DNA of 37,131 nt, from NCBI GenBank assembly GCA_937888725.1, contig CALARE010000077.1, forward strand, positions 1 to 37,131, read 5' to 3'. The notes below the pieces were generated by a model. The model made no database searches and was not told the origin of the DNA. It was given only the letters and a program-made list of their open reading frames with translations. Positions 21,932 to 29,597 of the stretch are shown in pieces. The DNA comes from an uncultured Alphaproteobacteria bacterium. Its GTDB lineage: Bacteria > Pseudomonadota > Alphaproteobacteria > CAAHEQ01 > UBA3637. The position numbers and the translations under genes were made by a program. Position 1 is the stretch's first letter, and each line of letters begins with the position of its first letter.

Positions 21932-23758
21932 ATGAGTGCACCATGGAAGTATGAAAAAGATCGTGTTTTTTCAAAACGCATATTGGTGTTGCTAGGTGTT
22001 TTTCTTTTTTTAATTTTTATCTTAATTGCTCGCGTGTTTTATTTGCAAATTTTGCAAGGGGAGCGATATAAATTTTTAGCTGATAAAAATCGTACCTCCA
22101 TTCGCTTGACAATGCCAAGCAGGGGTAATATTTTTGACAGAAATGGTGTGAAGTTGGCTGAAAATAAAAAGTCGTTTCAAGCGATTTTGATTAAAGATGA
22201 TGCTGAAAATGTGGCTCAAGTTATTGAAAATTTTGAAAAAATTATCCCCCTGGATGAAGATGAAAAAGTCCGTATTCAAAAAGATTTGAAGAAAAAGCGT
22301 CCTTTTATGCCGATTTTAATTAAAGACGGATTGTCGTTTGAAGATGCAGCCAAATTACACCTCAATGCCCCTGATTTGATTGGCCTTCAGATTGAAGAAG
22401 AATTAACCAGATTTTACCCCTTTAAGGAGCAAAATGCCCATTTGGTGGGGTATGTGTCCTTATTGAATGATAGAGATTTGGAAGATGATCCAGACAGTCC
22501 ATTGGCTAATTTGCCTGGGTATCGTATTGGCAGAACGGGGCTTGAAAATGCTTTTGAAGATAAGCTTAAAGGGGCTCCTGGGATGCGTAAGCGAGAAGTG
22601 AATGCCTACGGACATTCGGTCCGTATTTTAGAGGAGGAGGACGCACAAAAAGGAGAAAATTTGCACCTAACCATTGATGTGCGGTTGCAAAAAATTGCAT
22701 TAGATGCTTTGGCTGGAGAGGCCGCTAGTGCAATTGTGATGAATGTAAACACAGGCGAGATTTTGGCATTGGTGTCATCCCCTTCGTTTGATAGCAATAT
22801 TTTTACCATGCCTGTTTCAACAAAGGTGTGGCGTGGTCTGATTCATAATGAAAAGCGACCCTTGCAAAATAAAGCGTTGACGGGGACGTATTCCCCTGGC
22901 TCTATTTTCAAATTGGTGGTGGCTTTGGCTGCACTAGAGGATAAAGCTGTTTATCAAGAGAAAAAAATCTATTGCAATGGGAAATATCATGTCGGCAATC
23001 ATGATTTTCATTGTTGGAAAAGTGGTGGCCATGGGTTTGTGACATTGGAGGAGGCTTTGATGCATTCTTGCGATGTGTATTTTTATCAAGTGGCGGAGCA
23101 AATAGGGGCTGAAAAAATTATTCAAATGGCTAGAAGGCTTGGTCTTGGGTCTGCCTTAAATGTTGGTATTAAGGGGGAAAAGGATGGCCTCGTCCCCACA
23201 CCTGAGTGGAAGAAAAAACGCTTTAAAGATGAATGGCGGACTGGTGATACCATCAATTTAAGCATTGGGCAAGGCTTTTTAACCACAACGCCAATGCAAT
23301 TGGTGAATTTGGTGGCCATGATTGCCAATGGGGGCAAAAAAATAAAACCGCATTTGATTCAAGGTCAAGGGATTGAAAATCCACCTTCGTTGGGTCTAAA
23401 TAAGTGGCATTTGTCTTTGGTGAAGTCGGGTATGAATATGGTGGTGAACAATATAAAAGGCACCGCTTATAAGGCAAGGATTAATGTCAATGGGATGAAA
23501 ATGGCGGGCAAAACGGCAAGTACACAGGTCCGTCGTATCACTAAAAAAGAGCGTGAAAAAGGTGTCATTTCACAAGATAAATTGCCATGGAAATATCGAG
23601 ATCATGCGATGTTTGCCGCTTTTGCCCCTGTTGATAAGCCAGAATATGCGGTGATTGTGATGGTTGAACATGGCGGTGGTGGTGCCACCTCGGCAGCACC
23701 TAAGGCTGGGGTGATTTTGAAAGAAGTGCTTGCTTTAGGACTTGATACCATCCAATAA
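21932..23758 (+). CDS. mrdA: Penicillin-binding protein 2 (elongation transpeptidase)
   Basis: PBP2 cross-links glycan strands made by RodA. The 608-aa protein has an N-terminal anchor (residues about 16-40), a pedestal domain with MPSRGNIFDRNG, and a transpeptidase domain. The catalytic motif is S324-I-F-K327, and the second motif is S379-C-D381. The PBP2 metal-binding-like loop with C348, H357 and C361 in NHDFHCWKSGGHG is present. The third motif reads K527-T528-A529-S530 where KTG or KSG is usual, an odd Gly-to-Ala change. GGGGG lies just upstream of ATG 21932, and the start abuts the mreD stop. It ends the mre cluster, and no clear intrinsic terminator follows in the 140 bp before the next promoter. 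Confidence 0.95.
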   Translation: MSAPWKYEKDRVFSKRILVLLGVFLFLIFILIARVFYLQILQGERYKFLADKNRTSIRLTMPSRGNIFDRNGVKLAENKKSFQAILIKDDAENVAQVIENFEKIIPLDEDEKVRIQKDLKKKRPFMPILIKDGLSFEDAAKLHLNAPDLIGLQIEEELTRFYPFKEQNAHLVGYVSLLNDRDLEDDPDSPLANLPGYRIGRTGLENAFEDKLKGAPGMRKREVNAYGHSVRILEEEDAQKGENLHLTIDVRLQKIALDALAGEAASAIVMNVNTGEILALVSSPSFDSNIFTMPVSTKVWRGLIHNEKRPLQNKALTGTYSPGSIFKLVVALAALEDKAVYQEKKIYCNGKYHVGNHDFHCWKSGGHGFVTLEEALMHSCDVYFYQVAEQIGAEKIIQMARRLGLGSALNVGIKGEKDGLVPTPEWKKKRFKDEWRTGDTINLSIGQGFLTTTPMQLVNLVAMIANGGKKIKPHLIQGQGIENPPSLGLNKWHLSLVKSGMNMVVNNIKGTAYKARINVNGMKMAGKTASTQVRRITKKEREKGVISQDKLPWKYRDHAMFAAFAPVDKPEYAVIVMVEHGGGGATSAAPKAGVILKEVLALGLDTIQ

Positions 23759-23896
23759 ATTAAGGTTAAAATAGCCCTTTTTCCTTGGGGTTTGTGTTAT
23801 TGGTATTTGAGGACAACAGTTTCATTCTTTTTTGGTTTGGTGTATTGCACTTAGAGGGGGTTTTTATCGGTTTTTGGGATGATTTTGGATTATGGC

Positions 23897-23925
23897 TTGC
23901 AAAATTTTGGACTTGATTGTATAAT
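23897..23925 (+). promoter_or_regulatory. Near-consensus promoter of the 23956 ankyrin gene
   Basis: TTGCAA (23897-23902) and a perfect TATAAT (23920-23925) have a 17-bp spacer. An upstream ATG at 23917 lies in the spacer/-10 region and cannot be the true start. Confidence 0.72.
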
Positions 23926-23955
23926 AAAAGAAGAAGTATTGAAAATGAGGGGCTT

Positions 23956-24738
23956 ATGGGGTTTATCACAGAAGAATTGTCATTAACAATGCTAAGGCTT
24001 AAAAGAAAAGATGTCAAAGAGATGGATGATACAGGTCTTTGTGCATTGCATAAAGCTGTCTTAAAAAATCGGGGGCATTTAATTCAGGGTTTGCTTTCAA
24101 TGGGGGCAGATGTTGAAGCACGCACTGCTGATGATGAAACGCCTTTGCATTTAGCGGTTCTATTTCATAAATCAAAAGCTTTCAACGCTCTATTAAAAGC
24201 AGGAGCCAATGTGTCGGCAGGTGATATGCATGGCAAAACCCCGTTACATATTGCAGCAGAGCAGGGGCATTTAGAAATGATGAAACCGCTGATTGAAAAA
24301 GGGGCTGATATTGAAGCTTTAACTGCTGGAGATGCCACACCCTTAATGTTGGCTGTTTGGGCGGGAAAGGAAAAATCCGTTGAAAAATTAATCGCTTTAG
24401 GGGCTGATGTGAATAGGCCTGATCCCTATGGGCGGTTGCCAATATTTGAGGCGTTAGAGGCTGAAGATGAACGTGTTGTAAAAGCCCTTCTTCAAGCAAA
24501 TGTGGATTTAACGATAAAAAATGGGGATGGCTTGTCTGTTTTAGAAATAACGGATAATCCCAAAATTTTAGCCATGATTCAAGATAAAATAAAAAAACAA
24601 GGCATTGAGATGCCACAACTGGCTGGTGAACAAGGGGCTCCTAAAATTTTGAGGGAAAATGCCATTAATATCACCGATCAAAAAGATGAAACAACAGGGT
24701 ATATGCCTGCTCCAAGCCCTGAAAAAGCAAAATCTTAG
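23956..24738 (+). CDS. Ankyrin-repeat protein, 260 aa
   Basis: ATG 23956 (MGFITEELSLTMLRLKRKDV) is preceded by GAGGGG and lies about 24 bases after the expected transcription start. The protein has about six ankyrin units close to consensus between residues 20 and 215, including CALHKAVLKNRGHLIQGLL, TPLHLAVLFHKSKAFNALL, TPLHIAAEQGHLEMMKPLI and TPLMLAVWAGKEKSVEKLI. The C-terminal 45 residues are polar and end SPEKAKS. There is no signal peptide or membrane segment. It is a single-gene unit immediately after the mre cluster and convergent with the next ankyrin gene. Protein binding is expected; partner and localisation are unknown. Confidence 0.88.
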   Translation: MGFITEELSLTMLRLKRKDVKEMDDTGLCALHKAVLKNRGHLIQGLLSMGADVEARTADDETPLHLAVLFHKSKAFNALLKAGANVSAGDMHGKTPLHIAAEQGHLEMMKPLIEKGADIEALTAGDATPLMLAVWAGKEKSVEKLIALGADVNRPDPYGRLPIFEALEAEDERVVKALLQANVDLTIKNGDGLSVLEITDNPKILAMIQDKIKKQGIEMPQLAGEQGAPKILRENAINITDQKDETTGYMPAPSPEKAKS

Positions 24739-24747
24739 CATATGATT

Positions 24748-24855
24748 AAAAACACACCTTAAAAACGGGGCTGACCAGCAAAAATTGGACAGGAAACAAA
24801 ACCCCCGTGAAGAATTGAGATGGCAATCTTCAAAGGGGGTAGGAAAGGTGTTTTT
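24748..24855. terminator. Nested two-sided terminator between convergent ankyrin genes
   Basis: An inner hairpin pairs ACCCCC (24801-24806), TGAAGA (24808-24813) and TTG with CAA, TCTTCA (24827-24832) and GGGGGT (24835-24840). On the minus strand it is followed by TTTTGTTT, an intrinsic terminator for the 24872 gene. An outer stem AAAAACACACCTT (24748-24760) with AAGGTGTTTTT (24845-24855), with a two-base bulge, can serve the plus-strand gene. The segment AAAAATTGGACAGG between them (24780-24793) also occurs at 2512-2525. Confidence 0.65.
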
Positions 24856-24871
24856 GTTAAAAACAGGGTTC

Positions 24872-26815
24872 TTATTCTATTTCTAGTGTTGGGGTGTTTT
24901 GATTGCTTAAAGGCGGTAAAATGTCGGCTTTTTTTATCAAACGAGGCCCCGTTTGTTTTGCACAAGCTTTTGTAATTAAATCTAAAATTTCATAAGCAAT
25001 TGGGTTTAATCCATGTGTTTTGGCATATTCAAACTGCCCCTGTGCAATGGATAAGGGTGTGTGATTGTAATTGGCTGTCATATTCACATCAGCCCCTCTA
25101 TCAAGCAACAATTGAACCATCTCTTTTTGTTGATTGAGGATTGCTTGAGCCAATGGCGTGTGGCCATAAGAATCAGCTGTTTTGGCATTTATATTTGCCC
25201 CATAAGCGATTAAGTCATCCACTAATTTGACATCACCTGTTTCAAGGGCTGAAAAAATCAAATCATTCCCGTTGGGTGTTTTTTTATCTGGCGTAGCACC
25301 TAAAAATAATAAATAACGGGCCATTGCTGGGTTTTTGTTTGAAATGGCTAATGTGAGGGCACTTTGTCCGTCATGATTTTGATGGTTAATGTCAGCATCA
25401 AGATGATATAAGGTGGCAACGGTTTCACGATCAGCATTTAATGCGGCAATCATAAACGCTGTCATCCCGTTGTTGTCAGCTTTATTGATGTCAGCCCCTG
25501 CTTGAACCAATGCTTTTATCATTTCTGGATTGGCAAGTTTGCAGGCTTCCATAAGAGCTGTCCAACCTGTGGAATTTGTTTTATCCACTTGAAGTTGATG
25601 GCGTCGCAATTGATTCATAATATCCATATTGCCCGTTTTAACAGCTTCTAACAAAGGCCATTCTTGGTTATTGCTTTCTTGATTATATCTTACACCTTTT
25701 GCCAATAAGACAGTTGTCATATGTAGATTTTGGTTTTGAATGGCTGGAATTAATAAAGGGTCGGAGAGTGAATCTTGATTTTTAACATTTGGATTAAGTG
25801 AGAGGAAATAGTCAAAAATAAAGTTCGCATTATGCTGGATGGCAGAACGTAAAAATTTTTCAGCCATAAAGGGGGTGTGAATCAGCTTTTGTACAATATA
25901 TAAGTTATTCTGTTGAATGGCTGTGTCAAAATCTTGGTAATAATTATTTTGATGGCGGGCATAGTCAAATCCATGGTCTAACAAAAAGTCAACCATTTGA
26001 TTGTCAGAAAGTCGAATGGCATATTTCATTAAGGTATTGCCTTGATTGTCATGTACGTTTGTGTCAACACCATGTGAAATCATATAACGCACCAAATCAA
26101 AAAGACCCAGTTTGCCCGCCACAACAACCCCTAAATTGCCATAACGATCATAGCTCATCGGATGAGCCCCTTTTTCAATAAAGCGAATGGCTTTTTTTGT
26201 ATCGTAATTATAAATTGCCCAAATAAGGGATTGGGAGCGGTTCAACGCATCTGATAAAAGGGAGATCATCTCCTCAAAATGATAAAAGCTGGCAAGTGCA
26301 AGCGGTGTTTCATTTTGAGCGTTTTCATGCAACACATTCGCCCCTTGTTTCAAAAGTTCGCTCGCATACACCACATTATTATCTTTTACCGCTTGAATAA
26401 GCTCTTGCCCTAAATGAAATTGTGTCTTTTCATCCCAAAGGGGGATAATGGGTGTGTTTTTTAAACGTGTTATTTGTTTGCGTGCTGATGAAAGAATATC
26501 ATGATACGGTTGATAATAAGGGTGTGGTGGCTGGATTTGAGTCACTTTTTTTTCAAGAAGGGAGAGAGCCGTTTCCCCCGCATGATTTTGAATGGTGACA
26601 TCTGCCCCATAATGTAGCAAGGTTTTAAATGCCTCAATATGACTGATTTGAATGGCAAAAAGAGCAGGGGTGTTGCCGTCTTTATCTTGTACATTGACAT
26701 GAGCCCCTCTGTTAAGTGCGGCAGAAACCCAAGTTGGATTGCCATTTCGAATAGCATCAAAAAGATTTTGATCTTGCGTGGATATCATATTGTTATTATT
26801 TGTATTTTCAATCAT
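24872..26815 (-). CDS. Large ankyrin-repeat protein, 647 aa
   Basis: ATG 26815 has AAAGGA eight bases upstream. The protein starts MIENTNNNNMISTQDQNLFD and is built almost entirely of about 17 ankyrin units to residue 610. Early units are regular, the middle ones (residues about 250-400) are degenerate, and the later ones match consensus again (TALMEACKLANPEMIKALV, TAFMIAALNADRETVATLY, SALTLAISNKNPAMARYLLF, TPLAQAILNQQKEMVQLLL). There is no signal peptide or membrane helix. The tail of about 35 residues is polar. A superhelix of this size could bind several partners. It has its own promoter and a long 79-nt leader with a hairpin, and it ends at a strong terminator. An effector role is inference from the lineage. 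Confidence 0.9.
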   Translation of the reverse strand: MIENTNNNNMISTQDQNLFDAIRNGNPTWVSAALNRGAHVNVQDKDGNTPALFAIQISHIEAFKTLLHYGADVTIQNHAGETALSLLEKKVTQIQPPHPYYQPYHDILSSARKQITRLKNTPIIPLWDEKTQFHLGQELIQAVKDNNVVYASELLKQGANVLHENAQNETPLALASFYHFEEMISLLSDALNRSQSLIWAIYNYDTKKAIRFIEKGAHPMSYDRYGNLGVVVAGKLGLFDLVRYMISHGVDTNVHDNQGNTLMKYAIRLSDNQMVDFLLDHGFDYARHQNNYYQDFDTAIQQNNLYIVQKLIHTPFMAEKFLRSAIQHNANFIFDYFLSLNPNVKNQDSLSDPLLIPAIQNQNLHMTTVLLAKGVRYNQESNNQEWPLLEAVKTGNMDIMNQLRRHQLQVDKTNSTGWTALMEACKLANPEMIKALVQAGADINKADNNGMTAFMIAALNADRETVATLYHLDADINHQNHDGQSALTLAISNKNPAMARYLLFLGATPDKKTPNGNDLIFSALETGDVKLVDDLIAYGANINAKTADSYGHTPLAQAILNQQKEMVQLLLDRGADVNMTANYNHTPLSIAQGQFEYAKTHGLNPIAYEILDLITKACAKQTGPRLIKKADILPPLSNQNTPTLEIE

Positions 26816-26864
26816 TTTTGTATCCTTTACCCTTTTTCATATCAGGGTGATTAATCATTTAGTC

Positions 26865-26884
26865 CATTCTTTTATATAAGAATG
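26865..26884. repeat. Small perfect hairpin in the leader of the 647-aa ankyrin gene
   Basis: CATTCTT (26865-26871) and AAGAATG (26878-26884) form a 7-bp perfect stem with a 6-nt loop between the predicted promoter (26895-26923) and the start codon at 26815. Confidence 0.4.
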
Positions 26885-26894
26885 CGTTTTATTT

Positions 26895-26923
26895 ATCGTA
26901 TTCCTTTTTTATCTGAATTTCAA
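26895..26923 (-). promoter_or_regulatory. Probable promoter of the 647-aa ankyrin gene
   Basis: On the minus strand TTGAAA (26923-26918) and TACGAT (26900-26895) are separated by 17 bp. Confidence 0.45.
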
Positions 26924-26962
26924 TGAAAAAAGTATGGATGTACCTCAAAATAGGGTGATTTC

Positions 26963-27487
26963 TTATTCACGCTCGCCAAAGGTAATTTCTTTTGATAAAT
27001 GAGATTCAATATGCTTTAACTTAGAATGGGTAATTAAAATCGATTGCGGTTGGGGTTTGCTTGTGTGATCCGCTTTCATCAGGGTTGATTGATACATCTG
27101 TTCATAAGAAAGGAGCATGGCGTTTTCTTGCATTAAATGGTGTTGATTTGCTAAAAAAGAAGCACTTAGTCCTTGCTTATTTAAAATAAAGGGGTTGGGT
27201 TTATATGTTGTAATCACGGTTGGTAAATCAAGCGTATAACTTTCTCTTGTTTCTTGATTTGTCGCAAGCGTTTTGTCAATATAAGCATGATAAACTCTCA
27301 ATTTTTTGTTTGAGGCGATTATATGTAACAATGTGTTGCCATTTTTATCTTGCGTGTTTATATCAGCCCCGTTGTTGAGTGCTGTTTTAATGTTGCGAAT
27401 CACCGTAGCGCATTGCATATATGATTGATCTTCTAATTCTTGTAAAAGTGATTCAAATTGTTGATTTTTAGTGTTATCTCGTGACAT
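26963..27487 (-). CDS. Short ankyrin-repeat protein, 174 aa
   Basis: I chose ATG 27487 (MSRDNTKNQQFESLLQELED). GAAAGG lies eight bases upstream and overlaps the codons that follow a longer in-frame ATG at 27502. One clear ankyrin unit occurs near residues 42-65 (NNGADINTQDKNGNTLLHII), followed by a long insertion with no repeat, then a degenerate second unit (NPFILNKQGLSASFLANQHH). The rest is helical and polar, ending KEITFGERE. It may be a decayed relative of the larger ankyrin genes beside it. There is no signal peptide. It has a promoter of its own, divergent from rplY. Confidence 0.7.
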   Translation of the reverse strand: MSRDNTKNQQFESLLQELEDQSYMQCATVIRNIKTALNNGADINTQDKNGNTLLHIIASNKKLRVYHAYIDKTLATNQETRESYTLDLPTVITTYKPNPFILNKQGLSASFLANQHHLMQENAMLLSYEQMYQSTLMKADHTSKPQPQSILITHSKLKHIESHLSKEITFGERE

Positions 27488-27521
27488 ATAAAAGCCTTTC
27501 ATTTTTTAAGAAAAGAAGGGC

Positions 27522-27550
27522 AAAATATCATAAAGATAAGAGCCTGTCAA
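27522..27550 (-). promoter_or_regulatory. Probable promoter of the 174-aa ankyrin gene
   Basis: On the minus strand a perfect TTGACA (27550-27545) and TATTTT (27527-27522) have a 17-bp spacer. Confidence 0.45.
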
Positions 27551-27564
27551 GCAGTTTAAAAAAA

Positions 27565-27609
27565 TATTGCATTTTAAATTAAAAAAATATTGCATTTTAA
27601 ATTAAAAAA
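27565..27609 (+). repeat. 23-bp AT-rich tandem repeat upstream of rplY
   Basis: The 23-bp unit starting TATTGCATTTTAAATT at 27565 is repeated exactly from 27588 for 22 bases. Each copy contains TTGCAT, so the -35 element of the rplY promoter is present twice. Confidence 0.85.
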
Positions 27610-27618
27610 GTGTATAAA
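27590..27618 (+). promoter_or_regulatory. Promoter of rplY-pth
   Basis: TTGCAT (27590-27595, in the second tandem unit) and TATAAA (27613-27618) are spaced by 17 bp. The start is near 27625, giving an 80-nt leader. Confidence 0.65.
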
Positions 27619-27644
27619 ATATGAGCTTATAACATTTTATAGGT

Positions 27645-27680
27645 AAAAGACAAATTCACCCCTGGAGGATTGTCTTTTTT
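27645..27680 (+). promoter_or_regulatory. Terminator-like hairpin in the rplY leader (possible attenuator)
   Basis: AAAAGACAA (27645-27653) pairs perfectly with TTGTCTTTT (27670-27678) around a 16-nt loop (ATTCACCCCTGGAGGA) and is followed by T to 27680. It lies between the rplY promoter and its RBS AAAGGA (27692-27697). This has the form of an intrinsic terminator before the gene, so it may attenuate bL25 expression, possibly with autoregulation by bL25. Leaders of this kind are known for many ribosomal-protein genes, but I do not recognise this one. Confidence 0.55.
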
Positions 27681-27704
27681 AACATTTAAGTAAAGGATAA
27701 AATT

Positions 27705-28292
27705 ATGAAAGTAACACAATTAAATGCTATTAAACGTGAAAAAGCTGGTAAGGGGGCCTCTCGCGCAAAACGTCGTGAAGGGTTCGTTCCTGCCGTTATT
27801 TATGGTGATAAAAAAGAACCTTTGATGATCGCTTTGGAAGAAAAAGTGTTAGTTGCTGAAATGGGTAAAAAAGGTCTTTGGACACGTCAATATGAAATCA
27901 CCGTTGACGGGGCAAGTCATCTTGTTTTGTGCCAAGATATTCAAAAACACCCAGTTTCATTGCGTCCTGTTCACGCAGACTTCTTGCGTATTTCAAAAGA
28001 TTCTGAATTGACAATTGATGTTCCATTGCGTTTTGAAAATGAAGCAACATGCCCAGGAATTAAATTGGGTGGTGTGTTGAACATCGTTCACAGAACTTTA
28101 ACTGTCAAATGTAAAGCTGACAGTATCCCTGATGCTTTCGTTATTGATTTGGCAACAGCTCAAATGGGTCAATCCATCACAGCATTTTCAATTGAAATGC
28201 CAGCTGGTGTTAAATTAACAGCTACAGAAGATTTCACAGTTGCAACAATCGTTGCTGGTCAATCTTCAACAGACGAATCAGCACAAGGCTAA
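27705..28292 (+). CDS. rplY: Large ribosomal subunit protein bL25 (Ctc form)
   Basis: bL25 binds 5S rRNA in the 50S subunit. The 195-aa product is the two-domain Ctc/TL5 type common in Alphaproteobacteria. The N-terminal 5S-binding domain shows KREKAGKGASRAKRREGFVP followed by AVIYGDKKEP and later HPVSLRPVHADFLRISKD. The C-terminal beta domain spans about residues 100-185. AAAGGA precedes ATG 27705. The stop is separated from the pth start by three bases, so the pair is an operon, the conserved rplY-pth arrangement. The final residues QSSTDESAQG are a short acidic tail. Regulation may involve the leader hairpin described at 27645. Confidence 0.95.
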   Translation: MKVTQLNAIKREKAGKGASRAKRREGFVPAVIYGDKKEPLMIALEEKVLVAEMGKKGLWTRQYEITVDGASHLVLCQDIQKHPVSLRPVHADFLRISKDSELTIDVPLRFENEATCPGIKLGGVLNIVHRTLTVKCKADSIPDAFVIDLATAQMGQSITAFSIEMPAGVKLTATEDFTVATIVAGQSSTDESAQG

Positions 28293-28295
28293 TAC

Positions 28296-28850
28296 ATGAT
28301 ATTGTTGGTTGGTTTGGGAAATCCTGGAAAAGAGTATGCACAAACCCGCCACAATGCTGGTTTTATGGCGGTGGATGAAATTGTTCACCGCTATTCATTT
28401 TCTCCCTTTAAGTCAAAATTTAAAGGGGAAATCACAGAGGGTGTGATTGAAGGTGAAAAGGTAATGGTTTTAAAACCATCAACCTATATGAATTTATCAG
28501 GGGAATCAGTTTTAAGTGTTGCCTCATTTTATAAAATCAAACCGGAAGATATTATTGTTTTTCATGACGAGATGGATTTGCCGGTGGGAAAGCTTCGCGT
28601 GAAACAAGGCGGTGGTAGTGGTGGTCATAATGGGATTAAAAGCATTGATCAGCATTTGGGCAATAATTATCATCGTGTACGAATTGGTGTTGGTAAACCT
28701 CAAACGAAAGAGCAAGTTGTTTCTTGGGTTTTATCCAAATTTGAGCAAAATGATAAAAAAATATTAGATGATTTGATTTTTAAAATTGCCGAAAAAGTGT
28801 CTTTTTTATTGAAAAAAGATGCTGAAAATTTTATGAATAAAGTCAAATAA
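28296..28850 (+). CDS. pth: Peptidyl-tRNA hydrolase
   Basis: Pth releases tRNA from peptidyl-tRNAs that drop off the ribosome. The 184-aa protein has the usual length and all expected active-site residues: Asn9 in GLGNPGKEY, catalytic His19 in TRHNAGF, Asn66 in STYMNLSG, Asp91 in FHDEMDLP, and Asn112 in the GGGSGGHNG motif. ATG 28296 lies three bases after the rplY stop, with AAGG inside the end of rplY as RBS, consistent with coupled translation. The C-terminal tail is Lys-rich and slightly extended. A membrane-protein gene follows after 30 bp where ychF would usually be next. Confidence 0.96.
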   Translation: MILLVGLGNPGKEYAQTRHNAGFMAVDEIVHRYSFSPFKSKFKGEITEGVIEGEKVMVLKPSTYMNLSGESVLSVASFYKIKPEDIIVFHDEMDLPVGKLRVKQGGGSGGHNGIKSIDQHLGNNYHRVRIGVGKPQTKEQVVSWVLSKFEQNDKKILDDLIFKIAEKVSFLLKKDAENFMNKVK

Positions 28851-28880
28851 TTATCTTAATATTGGGGAGGGGGAACTTTA

Positions 28881-29489
28881 ATGCATAAATTCAAACAACT
28901 GATGAACATATTCATTGGCATTATTTTATATATTATGGCAATGGATGTTATTTTAAAGACTCTTTTGTGTGATGTTTTTCATAGTACGGAACTACATGAC
29001 GGCTTAATTTTTTTGGTAACATTTATCTTATTTTTTGTTTTAAAGGTGCGAACCTTTTTCATTTGTTTAGGCGTGGCGGCTGTTTTATGCGTGCCCGCTT
29101 TTTTAAAAGACTCGTTTGAAAGATATTTACCAACATCTGCTTTTTGGTTTTTAGCTGGTTCAGTTGTTTTATGTATTGTTATATTCTTATTTCATCTATT
29201 TTTGTTATTACTGATGAAATTTTTGAAATTGATAAGGCTTCATAAGGTTTTTCCAATTATAACGAGGTGGAATAAAATTATATCTGATGTTTGGAAAGAA
29301 AGTGAAAAGAAAACTGAAAGCACAAATCTTTATGTGAACGGTTTAAAAAAAGCATGGTTTATTTTCCTTTTTATGACAGAACTGCCAAGGTCTAATAGTC
29401 CAGTGGATTTCTTTCTTAATATGAGCGTTTCACTTTTTGGTAAATTAAAAAAATATTTAGAGCCAAGTGAAAACAAAAAATTAAAGTAA
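28881..29489 (+). CDS. Unrecognised membrane protein, 202 aa
   Basis: GGGAGGGGG lies seven bases before ATG 28881. The product starts MHKFKQLMNIFIGIILYIMA and has about four membrane helices in its first 120 residues (around 8-28, 40-57, 58-76 and 88-113). A basic soluble segment follows, then a weaker hydrophobic stretch (AWFIFLFMTELP) and a Lys-rich end. I do not recognise it. It lies between pth and ychF, genes that are neighbours in many Alphaproteobacteria, so it looks inserted into a conserved operon. A terminator follows directly, and ychF has its own promoter. Base composition is AT-rich like the accessory genes. Confidence 0.7.
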   Translation: MHKFKQLMNIFIGIILYIMAMDVILKTLLCDVFHSTELHDGLIFLVTFILFFVLKVRTFFICLGVAAVLCVPAFLKDSFERYLPTSAFWFLAGSVVLCIVIFLFHLFLLLLMKFLKLIRLHKVFPIITRWNKIISDVWKESEKKTESTNLYVNGLKKAWFIFLFMTELPRSNSPVDFFLNMSVSLFGKLKKYLEPSENKKLK

Positions 29490-29516
29490 ATTAGAATATT
29501 GGAAGTGAAAGATAAA

Positions 29517-29552
29517 AAGTAATCAAACGGATTTTTTGGTTGCTTTTTTTTT
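29517..29552 (+). terminator. Intrinsic terminator after the 202-aa membrane protein gene
   Basis: AAGTAATC (29517-29524) pairs with GGTTGCTT (29538-29545), with two G-U pairs, and is followed by T to 29552. Confidence 0.65.
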
Positions 29553-29568
29553 ATGGATAAGATAAACT
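29540..29568 (+). promoter_or_regulatory. Possible promoter of the ychF operon
   Basis: TTGCTT (29540-29545) and TAAACT (29563-29568) are spaced by 17 bp and overlap the terminator of the upstream unit. Confidence 0.4.
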
Positions 29569-29597
29569 TCAAAAAAAATATATGAAAGGATTAGAAA

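Noticed and set aside
23917..23955. Upstream start for the 260-aa ankyrin gene
   Set aside because: The ATG overlaps the spacer and -10 element; ATG 23956 has a good RBS.
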